A stretch of DNA of 64,000 bases from Campylobacteraceae bacterium (lineage in GTDB: Bacteria; Campylobacterota; Campylobacteria; Campylobacterales; Campylobacteraceae), in assembly GCA_031266555.1 (NCBI GenBank), contig JAISAU010000003.1, positions 186,001-250,000 on the forward strand. The letters run 5' to 3'. Shown piece after piece: positions 56,300 through 64,000 of the stretch (positions within the stretch are counted from its first letter, which is position 1; each line of letters starts with the position of its first letter). The translations under genes were made by a program, and so were the position numbers. The notes beneath the pieces are model-generated. The model searched no databases. It was not told the DNA's origin and saw only the letters and a program-made list of their open reading frames with translations.

Positions 56300-57184
56300 T
56301 TAAAAGCTTCTCATTCCCCATTTGATTATCGTCTTTTTTTCTATTACTTTGAATATAATATTTTCTACCAAAACTCCTATAATGATAACGCTCAAAAGTC
56401 CGGCAAATACGACATCAATATCTAGTTGATTTTTCTTTTCATATATAAACCAACCGATACCGCCTCCGCCGGAGCTAACGCCAAAAACCAACTCCGCGGC
56501 GATAAGCGTTCTCCATGAAAAAGCCCAGCCAACCTTAAATCCTGTCAATATATTTGCAAACGCTCCGGGGATTAATATCTTAAATACAAACTTAAGACCT
56601 GTTAATCCATAGCTCCTGCCGACCATACGCAAAGTATTGCTAACGCCCATAAAACCGTTGTAGATATTAATTGCGATAGGCCATGTAACAGCATGTACAA
56701 TAACAAACATAATGCTAGGATACCCAAGCCCAAACCATAAAAGCGCTAATGGTAAAAGAGCGATAGCCGGAAGTGGATTAAACATAGAAGTCAGCACATC
56801 CAAAAGGTCTGTACCAATCCGTGTCGTTATTGCCAAAATAGTCAACGCAGAAGCAAGCAAAATACCGCCAACATAGGCTATAAAGAGAATCTTTAAAGAA
56901 GTAACGATCTTTTCGGGAAGTTCGCCGCTTAGTATAACGCTTATAAGAGCTTTCACGGTGGAAATAAATGTCGGAAACATAAGCTCATTATCCAAATATA
57001 AAGAGTATGCCTGCCAAATAAACGCTAAAGAGATTATAATAAGAAACTTACGAACAAAATTGTTATTAAAAAATTTTTCCCAAAACGACAACTCTATTTT
57101 CACCTCGCCGCTACTTTTTAAAAGAGCTTTGCGCTCGTATATTCTTTTTATTTTATCTACATAAATTATTTTTTTCGTGCTCAT
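56300..57184 (-). CDS. ABC transporter permease, nitrate/sulfonate/taurine type
   Basis: A 294-residue inner-membrane permease with about six helices and the ATPase-contact loop GRSYGLTGLKFVFKILIPGA (EAA-like). NPLPAIALLPLALLWFGLG is typical of the SsuC/TauC/ThiX group. The N-terminal 40 residues are polar and cytoplasmic. It lies 15 bp after the ATPase gene, with AGAGAG before the ATG, and 111 bp before the radical SAM gene. Confidence 0.93.
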   Translation of the reverse strand: MSTKKIIYVDKIKRIYERKALLKSSGEVKIELSFWEKFFNNNFVRKFLIIISLAFIWQAYSLYLDNELMFPTFISTVKALISVILSGELPEKIVTSLKILFIAYVGGILLASALTILAITTRIGTDLLDVLTSMFNPLPAIALLPLALLWFGLGYPSIMFVIVHAVTWPIAINIYNGFMGVSNTLRMVGRSYGLTGLKFVFKILIPGAFANILTGFKVGWAFSWRTLIAAELVFGVSSGGGGIGWFIYEKKNQLDIDVVFAGLLSVIIIGVLVENIIFKVIEKKTIIKWGMRSF

Positions 57185-57199
57185 TGTTTGCTCTCTCTT

Positions 57200-57970
57200 T
57201 TATATCACATAATCCATACGATTTCTGAAAAGAATATCTGAAATCCTCTCTTTTAGTGCAGTATATTCGGAACCAAGAACAGATAAATCCACATCAAGCT
57301 CTTCTATCACCTCTCCCGGATGCGAAGAAAACATTATTATACGAGTACCTAAAATGATAGCCTCGTCTATGGAATGTGTTACAAAAATAAGCGTAAAGCG
57401 CGTATCTGCCCATAACCCCAAAAGTTCCTCCTGCATTTTTTGACGCGTTAAAGCGTCAAGCGATGCGAACGGTTCGTCCATTAATATCACTTTTGATTTT
57501 AATGCCAAACATCTGGCAATAGCGACTCTTTGTTTCATACCGCCGGAGAGTTCATGCGGATAAGAGTCTGCAAATTTTTGCAAATTGACCTTTTTTAAAA
57601 GTTTCCTCGCTTCACTTTGCGCCTCCTCTTTCGTAACCTTTCTTGTGGAACGAATAGCAAAAACAATATTTTCAAGCGCGCTCTTCCAAGGTAGCAACTG
57701 GTCAAACTCTTGAAAAACAAAACTTCTATCTGAGCCTGGCTTTTTTATCTCTTGAGCATTTAATAAAATTGAACCATAGGAGGGTTTGATAAATCCTCCT
57801 ATGGCTTTTAAGATGGTAGATTTACCGCAACCGGAGGGTCCCAGCAATATAAGCCGCTCACCCTCTTTTACGCTAAAATTAACATCGCACGTCGCGGTTA
57901 CTAAAAAACCGTTTGTTTTATATTGTAAAGTAAGATGTTTTACCTCTAAAAACTGCTCTTGTTTTATCAT
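57200..57970 (-). CDS. ABC transporter ATPase, nitrate/sulfonate/taurine type
   Basis: The 256-residue ATP-binding subunit. Walker A is LLGPSGCGKST (about 42-52), the Q-loop FVFQEFDQLLPW, signature LSGGMKQRVAIARC, Walker B VILMDEPFASLD and H-loop FVTHSIDEA. The QEFDQLLPW stretch matches SsuB/TauB ATPases. It lies 9 bp after the binding-protein gene and forms the importer with the neighbouring permease. Confidence 0.96.
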   Translation of the reverse strand: MIKQEQFLEVKHLTLQYKTNGFLVTATCDVNFSVKEGERLILLGPSGCGKSTILKAIGGFIKPSYGSILLNAQEIKKPGSDRSFVFQEFDQLLPWKSALENIVFAIRSTRKVTKEEAQSEARKLLKKVNLQKFADSYPHELSGGMKQRVAIARCLALKSKVILMDEPFASLDALTRQKMQEELLGLWADTRFTLIFVTHSIDEAIILGTRIIMFSSHPGEVIEELDVDLSVLGSEYTALKERISDILFRNRMDYVI

Positions 57971-57979
57971 TCCAAACTT

Positions 57980-58957
57980 TCAGTATACTTTGTCAAAAAA
58001 CAGTTCTTTCCAGCTTTGAGGCTTTGTTTTAATCGCACCCGTATTAAAAAGAAAGTCGCTAAAAACCGTAATATTCGTCAACGGTTTTGTCTGGTATGAG
58101 ATTTCCGGTTTATTTAGTATTGCCTCAATAATCTCCAAAGGTTCTTTTAATTTTGAAGCTTGAAGATAGAGTTTAGCCGCCTCTTTTTTATTGTTCTCTA
58201 TCCATAAGTCCGCTTCGTTCAAAGCGTCTACAATGGCTTGCGAAAGTTTGGGATTGTTATTGTAAAACTCCTCCGTAGTGGAGATAACATTTGTCGTATG
58301 TCTGCCGCCAAATACATCGTAAGAGTTGAAAACTTGATGTATATTCGGATTTTGTTGCTCTATGGTTAAAAATGGTTCAGGGGCAAGATGTCCGGTGATT
58401 TCAGATTTGCCTGAAGTTAAAGCGATAAGCGCGTCCGGATGTTTAAGCGTAACTGTCAAATGGTCAAATTTATCATAATTTTCCACACCAAATTCTTTGG
58501 CAACTGCTATTTGAAATACTAAAGACTGTATGGAAACTTTAACAGCCGGAAGCGCTATTTTATCTTTATCTGTCAAATCGCGCAATGTTTTTACATGTGG
58601 ATTTGCGCTGTTTAACACTAAAGGAGATTGATCAAGCGCGGCTAAGGCTTTGACTTTGCCTTTTGTCTTATCCCACAATCTGACAAACGGCGCGTTTCCG
58701 CCTGAGATAATATCAACGCTTCCCGATAAAAGCGCGTCGTTTGCCGTAGCTCCACCTCCAAATGTTATCCACTCCACTTTTATATCGCCAAGTCCGACAA
58801 TCTTAGCATGCTTAGCGATTAACCCTTTCTCTTCAAGAACAATTAACGGCAAATATGCCAATCCGTACTGTTTTGATATGCGAAGTTCGCTCTTTTCAGC
58901 TAATAGCGTTGTGCCGATAAAAAGCGTTAACGCAACAAACAGAAATACTTTTTTCAT
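57980..58957 (-). CDS. NMT1/SsuA-like periplasmic binding protein
   Basis: A 325-residue binding protein with a signal peptide (MKKVFLFVALTLFIGTTLLA). Family marks are ISKQYGLAYLPLIVLEEKGL, WITFGGGATANDALLSGSVD and the late NEADLWIENNKKEAAKLY. Such proteins bind sulfonates, taurine, nitrate or pyrimidine precursors; the pocket does not tell which. It is the first gene of the importer/radical SAM run, with AAAGGAGG before the ATG and a near-consensus promoter and palindrome upstream. Confidence 0.92.
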   Translation of the reverse strand: MKKVFLFVALTLFIGTTLLAEKSELRISKQYGLAYLPLIVLEEKGLIAKHAKIVGLGDIKVEWITFGGGATANDALLSGSVDIISGGNAPFVRLWDKTKGKVKALAALDQSPLVLNSANPHVKTLRDLTDKDKIALPAVKVSIQSLVFQIAVAKEFGVENYDKFDHLTVTLKHPDALIALTSGKSEITGHLAPEPFLTIEQQNPNIHQVFNSYDVFGGRHTTNVISTTEEFYNNNPKLSQAIVDALNEADLWIENNKKEAAKLYLQASKLKEPLEIIEAILNKPEISYQTKPLTNITVFSDFLFNTGAIKTKPQSWKELFFDKVY

Positions 58958-58987
58958 AGTAAACCTCCTTTTTTGTAATTTAAACGA

Positions 58988-59016
58988 AATATATCATTTT
59001 TTTAAGTTTATGTCAA
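58988..59016 (-). promoter_or_regulatory. Sigma-70-type promoter of the importer/radical SAM operon
   Basis: On the minus strand TTGACA (59011-59016) and TATATT (58988-58993) stand exactly 17 bases apart, 30 bases before the binding-protein ATG. This is the best promoter seen in the window. Confidence 0.8.
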
Positions 59017-59028
59017 GTTTATATATCA

Positions 59029-59046
59029 ATTTAATCAAGATTAAAT
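59029..59046. promoter_or_regulatory. 18-bp palindrome upstream of the importer promoter, operator candidate
   Basis: ATTTAATC (59029-59036) and GATTAAAT (59039-59046) are perfect inverse copies around AA. The site ends 12 bp upstream of the -35 box, a place typical of activator binding. No regulator gene is adjacent. Confidence 0.5.
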
Positions 59047-59481
59047 AGTAGCAAATTAAATGGGGGTATAATCTTAATATATTTGACAACTCTTTATAAA
59101 AATTGCCGACTATGAAGTTGTATTTAATTGTATTTAAAATGTAAAAACAATACGCAAGCAGTAATCCATCTTCTCATTTTTTTATAATTTTGACATTAAA
59201 CAATACAACATAACGAAATTATTATTTCTATTAACTCTGCTACGATGTTAACGTAATTTATTGCAAGAAAGTGCATTTATTTACCATAAGTATTTTTAAA
59301 AATGCAAAGATAAGCAATGTGCTGCTACCGACAAGACGATGAGGTTACTTTGTTTTTCGATACACATTTTTTGAAAATTATCACATGTATCACTTCTTTT
59401 ATACTATCTGTTTGTAATATCCATCATTATAATTGCAAAAAGTATCCGGTAAAAAAATTGACTCATAAAATTAAAAAGTAT
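59047..59481. other. Gene-free stretch between the importer promoter and glnK
   Basis: About 435 bp of AT-rich DNA without a supported gene. It carries one ACATGT-cored site near 59383. No further structure was recognised. Confidence 0.45.
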
Positions 59482-59507
59482 TTTTATGGGGCTTGCACCC
59501 CATAAAA
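59482..59507 (-). terminator. Intrinsic terminator after amt-glnK
   Basis: TTTTATGGGG (59482-59491) pairs with CCCCATAAAA (59498-59507) around a 6-base loop, ending 1 bp past the glnK stop. A T-rich tract follows on the minus strand. Confidence 0.85.
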
Positions 59508-59508
59508 G

Positions 59509-59859
<351 letters not shown>

Positions 59860-61152
59860 TTATCTTAAGTTAAACGCTCTCTCGCCGTGCTCAGTTTCAT
59901 CCAATCCTTGAGACTCCACATCGGCATCGACTCTCGCTCCTTTTGTAAGCAAAGACGATATTGCGAACACTACGGCAGTACCGATGGCCGTATATATTAT
60001 AGTTACTATGATACCCTCAATTTGAATCAGCACTTGAGACGGATTTCCGTACAAAAGTCCGACGCCGTTTGAATTGATGGCGGGATTGGCGAATATTCCA
60101 GTAGCAATCGCTCCCCAAATACCAGATACTGCATGTACTCCAAAAACATCGAGCGAATCGTCGTATTTCAAAGCTTTTTTGAGAAAATTCACAGCATAAA
60201 ATGACAAGATTCCAGCTCCTATGCCTATCACAAAAGCTCCTATAGTATCTACAAATCCGGCTGCTGGGGTAATGCCCACAAGTCCGGCTACTATGCCTGA
60301 AGCTATGCCTATAAGCGTAAACTTTTTATATGTGATATATTCAATTATAAGCCACGCTAAAGCGGCAGCGGACGCCGCTATATTTGTCACCAAAACCGCA
60401 TTTGCCGCGATCGCGTCAGCCGCGAGTTCGCTTCCGCCGTTAAATCCAAACCAACCAAACCATAACAAAATAGCGCCAAGTACGGTAAACGATACGGACG
60501 AAGGAAATATGGCTTTGCCAAAATCCGCGCGTTTGCCAAGCATAAATACTATTACAAGTCCAGCGATACCGGCGTTAATATGTACAACCGTACCGCCCGC
60601 GAAATCAAGCACTCCGTCTTTTGCCAACCAACCGTTCTCGCTCCAAACCCAATGAGCTATCGGAGCATAAACGGCGATAATCCACAACGCTGAAAAAATA
60701 AGCCACGTGCTGAATTTCAATCTCTCAATCAACGAGCCGCTGATGAGAGCGAGCGTAATTCCCGCGAATGTCAGTTGAAAAGTCGCGAAAAGAATTTCAG
60801 GAATTGTTCCATGAACTTGGTCTAATCCTATATTTGTCAAAAAGAATCCGTCAAATCCGACTATGCCTCCGCCTAAATCCGTTCCAAACGCTATGGAAAA
60901 GCCGATTATGACCCAAACAAGACCGGCTACTATATAGCCTCCAACACTCATAGCGATAGTGTTCAATAAATTCTTAGCGCGAGCCATACCGCCATAAAAA
61001 AGCGCCAAACCGGCAGGCGTCATAAGCATAACCAACGCGGTCGCTACTATAATCCACGCCGTATCTCCCGCATTTAACACAGCTTCGTCCTCAGCTGATA
61101 ATATAGCGGGCAGCGATAATAACGCCAAAAGATAAAGTAATCTTTTCCTCAT
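59860..61152 (-). CDS. amt: Ammonium transporter
   Basis: A 430-residue inner-membrane channel. A signal-like start (to about residue 20) precedes eleven helices. Signatures are MLMTPAGLALFYGGMARAKN, the pore-lining LIFSALWIIAVYAPIAHWVW, DFAGGTVVHINAGIAGL and DSLDVFGVHAVSGIWGAI, with the twin pore histidines in VVHINAG and FGVHAVSG. AGGAGCAAAA precedes the ATG. No sigma-54 promoter pattern was recognised upstream. Confidence 0.97.
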   Translation of the reverse strand: MRKRLLYLLALLSLPAILSAEDEAVLNAGDTAWIIVATALVMLMTPAGLALFYGGMARAKNLLNTIAMSVGGYIVAGLVWVIIGFSIAFGTDLGGGIVGFDGFFLTNIGLDQVHGTIPEILFATFQLTFAGITLALISGSLIERLKFSTWLIFSALWIIAVYAPIAHWVWSENGWLAKDGVLDFAGGTVVHINAGIAGLVIVFMLGKRADFGKAIFPSSVSFTVLGAILLWFGWFGFNGGSELAADAIAANAVLVTNIAASAAALAWLIIEYITYKKFTLIGIASGIVAGLVGITPAAGFVDTIGAFVIGIGAGILSFYAVNFLKKALKYDDSLDVFGVHAVSGIWGAIATGIFANPAINSNGVGLLYGNPSQVLIQIEGIIVTIIYTAIGTAVVFAISSLLTKGARVDADVESQGLDETEHGERAFNLR

Positions 61153-61235
61153 TTTTGCTCCTTATTCGGATAAATTTTGAAAGATTTTAACATTTGATAT
61201 CCACACTTTTGTACTATACATTGCCTAATTTTTAA

Positions 61236-61352
61236 TCATATGGTGAAATTATTTTTGATATATGTGAAGATGGTCGTATTAAAATTTTCGCAACTGTTGT
61301 AACTAAGCACAAATTTGCTTTTAAGTTGAACAGAAAACAATTGTTGTCTTGA
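61236..61352 (+). pseudogene. Possible remnant of a transposase or integrase-like frame
   Basis: An open stretch of 38 codons without start codon reads YGEIIFDICEDGRIKIFATV and then KHKFAFKLNRKQLLS. The pattern of short strands followed by a basic segment recalls the middle of DDE-type transposases, but this is a weak impression. The rest of the 321-bp gap (61153-61473) shows no gene, one TACATGTA near 61456, and the amt upstream region. Confidence 0.25.
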
Positions 61353-61473
61353 GGCTTAGGAGTAACGGCAGAGATAATAAATCATATTGAACCAAGACAA
61401 GGGTTTTGTCATAATAGCTATTTTTGCGGCTGCAAAAGTTATTTTATTTTTGATACATGTATATATAATTATC

Positions 61474-62055
61474 TCATAAAGAAAACGTATCGCTCGTCTT
61501 GTCCGTATTCCAAACGTATTCTATATGTTTTGCTATTTGCGTCGCTTTATGAATATCAAATATATCGGCGATAAAACCCAAAGCCATATCAATTCCAGCG
61601 CTCACTCCGGATGAAGTGTAAAATTTGCCGCTCATTGTCCATCTGGCGTTTTTCACCCAATTCACATGCGAACTTTGCGACGCTACCCATTCAAAAGCTT
61701 TTTTGTTTGTGGTAGCTTCTTTGCCATCTATCAATCCCGTTTTCGCAAGCAGCGCGCAACCTGTGCAAACAGATAAGCAGTAACGCGATTTATTACAAAT
61801 TTCAAATAATTTTCTTATGAAATTTTCATCATTAACCAAAACTCTTGTGCCTTTGCCTCCGGGTATCAAAACAATATCAACATCAATGTTCTCTATAGGC
61901 GTTGTATAGATTTTCACCCCGTTCGCATCCCTTATAATACCGCCGCCAAAAGAGACATAATGCAAATCAAACTCATCTACCTTGCCAAATACTTCAACGG
62001 GTCCGAACGCGTCAAGCGTTTCAAAGTCGTCAAATAATAATATACATGTATTCAT
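61474..62055 (-). CDS. DJ-1/PfpI-family protein
   Basis: A 193-residue protein with the flavodoxin-like amidotransferase fold. The nucleophile elbow is LSVCTGCALLAKTG with Cys97, and the acidic partner near the N terminus is in FGPVEVFG (Glu21). The late SSGVSAGIDMALGFI helix is typical of the isonitrile hydratase/AraC-linked branch. Substrate unknown; glyoxalase, hydratase and chaperone roles occur in the family. TTAGGAGAG precedes the ATG. Confidence 0.88.
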   Translation of the reverse strand: MNTCILLFDDFETLDAFGPVEVFGKVDEFDLHYVSFGGGIIRDANGVKIYTTPIENIDVDIVLIPGGKGTRVLVNDENFIRKLFEICNKSRYCLSVCTGCALLAKTGLIDGKEATTNKKAFEWVASQSSHVNWVKNARWTMSGKFYTSSGVSAGIDMALGFIADIFDIHKATQIAKHIEYVWNTDKTSDTFSL

Positions 62056-62194
62056 TTTCTCTCCTAAAAAATATATTGTATCACTAATTATTGTGATATA
62101 AAAATATTTTTTAAGTTTTTATTTGCCAATATCTTATTAAAATATACGAATATCGGTTGCAAAATCGGTAAAATTTCCAAAGGAGGACAGAACA

Positions 62195-62272
62195 ATGGCA
62201 TGCTGCGGAAAAAAAGATACTAAAGCAACAAAATCTGCCGACAAAGCGGATAGCAAAAAGAAATCAAAATAG
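62195..62272 (+). CDS. 25-residue Cys-Cys, lysine-rich small protein
   Basis: A tiny frame starting MACCGKKD, followed by a Lys/Ala/Asp/Ser-rich tail ending KKKSK. About 40 % of residues are lysine, so it should be basic and soluble. AAAGGAGGA stands 6 bases before the ATG, the best ribosome site in the window, and a perfect 10-bp terminator follows 17 bp after the stop. This packaging makes translation very likely. The twin cysteines suggest metal or thiol chemistry. No family is recognised. Confidence 0.75.
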   Translation: MACCGKKDTKATKSADKADSKKKSK

Positions 62273-62289
62273 TTTGATTTTCTAAATAG

Positions 62290-62324
62290 TAGTTGCGCCA
62301 AATTTTCGGCGCAACTATTTTTAT
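62290..62324 (+). terminator. Intrinsic terminator of the 25-residue gene
   Basis: TAGTTGCGCC (62290-62299) and GGCGCAACTA (62308-62317) pair perfectly around an 8-base loop, followed by TTTTTAT. Confidence 0.93.
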
Positions 62325-62624
62325 CTACTGCAAAATTTCTTCTGGGTTCAAATTGCGAAAATTTAAATTACTCTTTTAAAATATATCTTTACATGTACGA
62401 ACTTAACTGTAAAATCATAAGAATGCATATCGCGATATGATTATTACATGTAGCAAACGGCGCGAAAATAAATTTTAATAATATCGATATTTTATTATTT
62501 GACTAGCTATTATCGCTACATGTAAAGCGCGATAGAAAATATAATGAAAGCAAAATAATAAATCTAAGAAATCAACGTCAAAATATATTTGTTAATACAT
62601 GTAGTGATTAGAAAAGAATTTTAA
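62325..62624. repeat. Gene-free stretch with four TACATGTA sites
   Basis: About 300 bp without a gene. TACATGTA occurs near 62391, 62445, 62518 and 62596, that is one per 70 bp. Otherwise AT-rich and unremarkable. Confidence 0.6.
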
Positions 62625-62837
62625 AATATTGCGAAATGGGCAGTAGAATTTTTTACCAAACAAACATATATTCACCATAAAAGCTTAATAGTAGGTGCGA
62701 ATCAGGTAGCTTATATGCTTGGTATACAAGTTGAAAAATGCTATTTTAGAAATACCAAATTTATTAAATCTAAAATTGAAGAGATAGGTACAAATTTTAG
62801 CGTTTTGGACACAAAAGCGGACACGATATACGCTTAA
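62625..62837 (+). pseudogene. Unrecognised gene fragment abutting the tRNA-Leu 3' end
   Basis: A stop-free frame of 70 codons with no start at its head; the only ATG is internal. The translation reads like a true protein tail: KWAVEFFTKQTYIHHKSL, then VGANQVAYMLGIQVEKCYF and FSVLDTKADTIYA. It ends 12 bp before the CCA end of tRNA-Leu, a common target of integrating elements. No family is recognised; it could be what is left of an inserted element. Confidence 0.4.
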
Positions 62838-62849
62838 AGTTCGAATTTA

Positions 62850-62934
62850 TGGTGCGGTCGACGAGACTCGAACTCGTACACCCGAAGGCACTACCCCCTC
62901 AAGATAGCGTGTCTACCAATTCCACCACAACCGC
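62850..62934 (-). tRNA. tRNA-Leu (GAG)
   Basis: The 85-nt gene folds with a 7-bp acceptor stem (GCGGTTG/CGACCGC, one G-T), a D arm GGTGGAATTGGTAGACA, an anticodon stem CTATC/GGTAG holding loop TTGAGGG with anticodon GAG, a short variable arm as in class II tRNAs, T arm GTACGAGTTCGAGTCTCGT and an encoded CCA at 62850-62852. Its first base follows directly on the T tract of the atpE terminator. Confidence 0.95.
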
Positions 62935-62949
62935 AAAAAAAAGAAAATC

Positions 62950-62967
62950 GGGCTTGAAACCAAGCCC
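62950..62967 (-). terminator. Terminator between atpE and tRNA-Leu
   Basis: GGGCTTG (62950-62956) pairs with CAAGCCC (62961-62967) around AAAC. On the minus strand GATTTTCTTTTTTT follows and runs straight into the first base of tRNA-Leu. Confidence 0.85.
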
Positions 62968-62975
62968 TTTAAAAA

Positions 62976-63311
62976 TTAACCAACTACTATAAACGGATTT
63001 AAGAAAAGTAAGACAAGCGCGATAACAAGAGTATAAATAACTTGCGCTTCGATCATCGCAAGAGCGATAAACATTGTTCCCATCAACTTTCCGCCAAGTC
63101 CCGGATTTCTAGCGGTTCCGGCAATTGTAGCCGCCGCTGTGTTTCCCATACCTACAGCACCACCAAGCGCCGCAATTCCCAAACCAACGCACGCCGCAAG
63201 AGCAGAGAAGGATTTCAACATTTCGTTGACGACCGGAATCTCTTTAGCAACCGCTTCTTGTCCAAAAGCCGCCGCCATACAAACAACCATCAAAAAAAGA
63301 ATTTTTTTCAT
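62976..63311 (-). CDS. atpE: ATP synthase F0 subunit c
   Basis: The proteolipid that forms the rotating c-ring of ATP synthase. The 111-residue precursor has a signal peptide (about 1-23), a feature of this bacterial group, then two helices joined by the polar loop ARNPGLG; the ion-binding carboxylate is Glu88 in LAMIEAQVIY. ATG at 63311 with AAGGAG is chosen; a longer frame runs to 63419 but its extra part is unlike subunit c. It is separate from other atp genes, as usual in the group. Confidence 0.95.
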   Translation of the reverse strand: MKKILFLMVVCMAAAFGQEAVAKEIPVVNEMLKSFSALAACVGLGIAALGGAVGMGNTAAATIAGTARNPGLGGKLMGTMFIALAMIEAQVIYTLVIALVLLFLNPFIVVG

Positions 63312-63499
63312 AAAATACTCCTTAAATATTCTGCAAAATTCGTTCGGATTGCGTATCCCTACTTGTAACTTCGCAAGCCGCGATTGTAACATCTGAGAGG
63401 TTAAAATCGGCTTTAGCAAAATTGCTTTTATAAAGCGAAAAAACGATCAAATTCTGAGATTAAATCATCTTACTCAAAATTTACACCGCGTTTATCCTG

Positions 63500-64000
63500 C
63501 TACTCTTTACTCTCCAAAGCTAACTCTATTTTAGGGCCTTTTTGCAACAGCACTTTAACCTTGACCCTATCGCCTACATTGATTATATCTGTTACTTTAT
63601 CTACTCTACCTTCAGCTAATTTTGATATGTGCAAAAGTCCGTCAATATCTCCCGGAAGTCCTATAAACGCACCAAAATCCGTCACTCTTTTAACAGTACC
63701 GTCAATTATGGCGCCTTTTTCAAACTCTACCGTTTTTTTATGGTCTCTATCATGTCCGCCACCGCGTCTATCAAAACCTCGTCCATTACCGGCATTTTTA
63801 ACGATGCCCAATATATGCTCTTTTGCCATATTTACTTTAGTGCTATTTATGCCGGAAAGCTTCACTTCGCCATTGTCGCGATTTAAATCTATCGAAACGG
63901 AGTATTTTTCTATAATCTCTTTAATCGTTTTTCCTCCTTGACCGATAATATCCACCATTTTACCGGTATCTACGCTGAATAGTTCAAATTTTGGCAAAAT
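63500..64000 (-). CDS. pnp: Polyribonucleotide nucleotidyltransferase, C-terminal part
   Basis: The 3' end of a gene whose start lies beyond the window edge. The visible 166 residues hold a KH domain (VDIIGQGGKTIKEIIEKYSV, VNMAKEHILGIV) and an S1 RNA-binding domain (GTVKRVTDFGAFIGLPGDID, GLLHISKLAEGR, VGDRVKVKVL). Between them lies a Gly/Arg/Asp/His-rich linker (GRGFDRRGGGHDRDH) longer than in many PNPases. PNPase degrades RNA from the 3' end. The order KH then S1 at the end fits PNPase. Confidence 0.93.
   Translation of the reverse strand: MLPKFELFSVDTGKMVDIIGQGGKTIKEIIEKYSVSIDLNRDNGEVKLSGINSTKVNMAKEHILGIVKNAGNGRGFDRRGGGHDRDHKKTVEFEKGAIIDGTVKRVTDFGAFIGLPGDIDGLLHISKLAEGRVDKVTDIINVGDRVKVKVLLQKGPKIELALESKE

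Noticed and set aside
61153-61473. Sigma-54 promoter upstream of amt
   Set aside because: Searched by eye for GG-N10-GC on the minus strand in TGGCAC/TTGCT context; no convincing match.
63312-63419. N-terminal extension of atpE
   Set aside because: The internal ATG has AAGGAG and gives a normal signal peptide; the extension is not like any subunit c.

Overview
The window is an AT-rich (about 36 % GC by eye) bacterial chromosome segment of Campylobacterota (Epsilonproteobacteria) type. Pointers are the operon ccoNOQP followed by a DUF4006 protein and a FixH-like protein, a one-chain pyruvate:flavodoxin/ferredoxin oxidoreductase near two flavodoxins, AddAB-type recombination genes, an F0 subunit c with a signal peptide, PycB-type carboxylase with PEP carboxykinase, LuxS, and histidine kinases with an H-(Q/W)-x-R-Q-P-L H-box. 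A microaerobic or respiratory free-living relative of Sulfurimonas, Sulfurospirillum or Arcobacter fits; no gene fixes the genus.

Layout. 0-12 kb: luxS, a tandem-USP stress protein, two flavodoxins (one divergent), a conserved unknown plus DUF2325 protein under a Fur-box-like promoter, a DsbB-like membrane protein without the CXXC, a two-component pair and por. 12-23 kb: HAD phosphatase, MscS, OmpA, a solute-binding protein with a promoter suggesting leaderless mRNA, rplM-rpsI, addB-addA. 22-32 kb: cbb3 oxidase operon with accessory proteins (one only 33 residues), preceded by a PAS kinase/regulator pair, a SafE-like membrane protein, carA, DUF507 and a c-type cytochrome. 32-40 kb (+ strand): folD, lepB, rpiB, apt, trpB, dedA, pepA, ychF. 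40-48 kb: M48 protease, two YbjQ-like proteins, three MITE-like repeats, aroA, pheST, HIT. 48-54 kb: relic CRISPR-like array, argH, pckA, pycB with an OadG-like partner. 54-59 kb: ABC importer plus a radical SAM enzyme with an unusual CX8CX2C motif under one strong promoter. 59-64 kb: glnK-amt, a DJ-1/PfpI protein, a 25-residue CC-containing protein, tRNA-Leu, atpE and the 3' end of pnp.

How the genes work together. Pyruvate is oxidised by Por with flavodoxin as likely acceptor, respiration ends in cbb3 oxidase, and PycB and PckA cover C3/C4 interconversion. Nitrogen intake is through Amt/GlnK. The SsuABC/NMT1-like importer joined to a radical SAM enzyme is the best candidate for an uncharacterised uptake-and-conversion pathway.

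The strongest non-genic signal is the palindrome TACATGTA: about 47 copies by hand count where about 2 are expected. About 28 lie in intergenic DNA, which is roughly an eighth of the window; genic copies mostly encode (L/I)-H-V. I could not run searches; all family calls are from reading the translated sequences.
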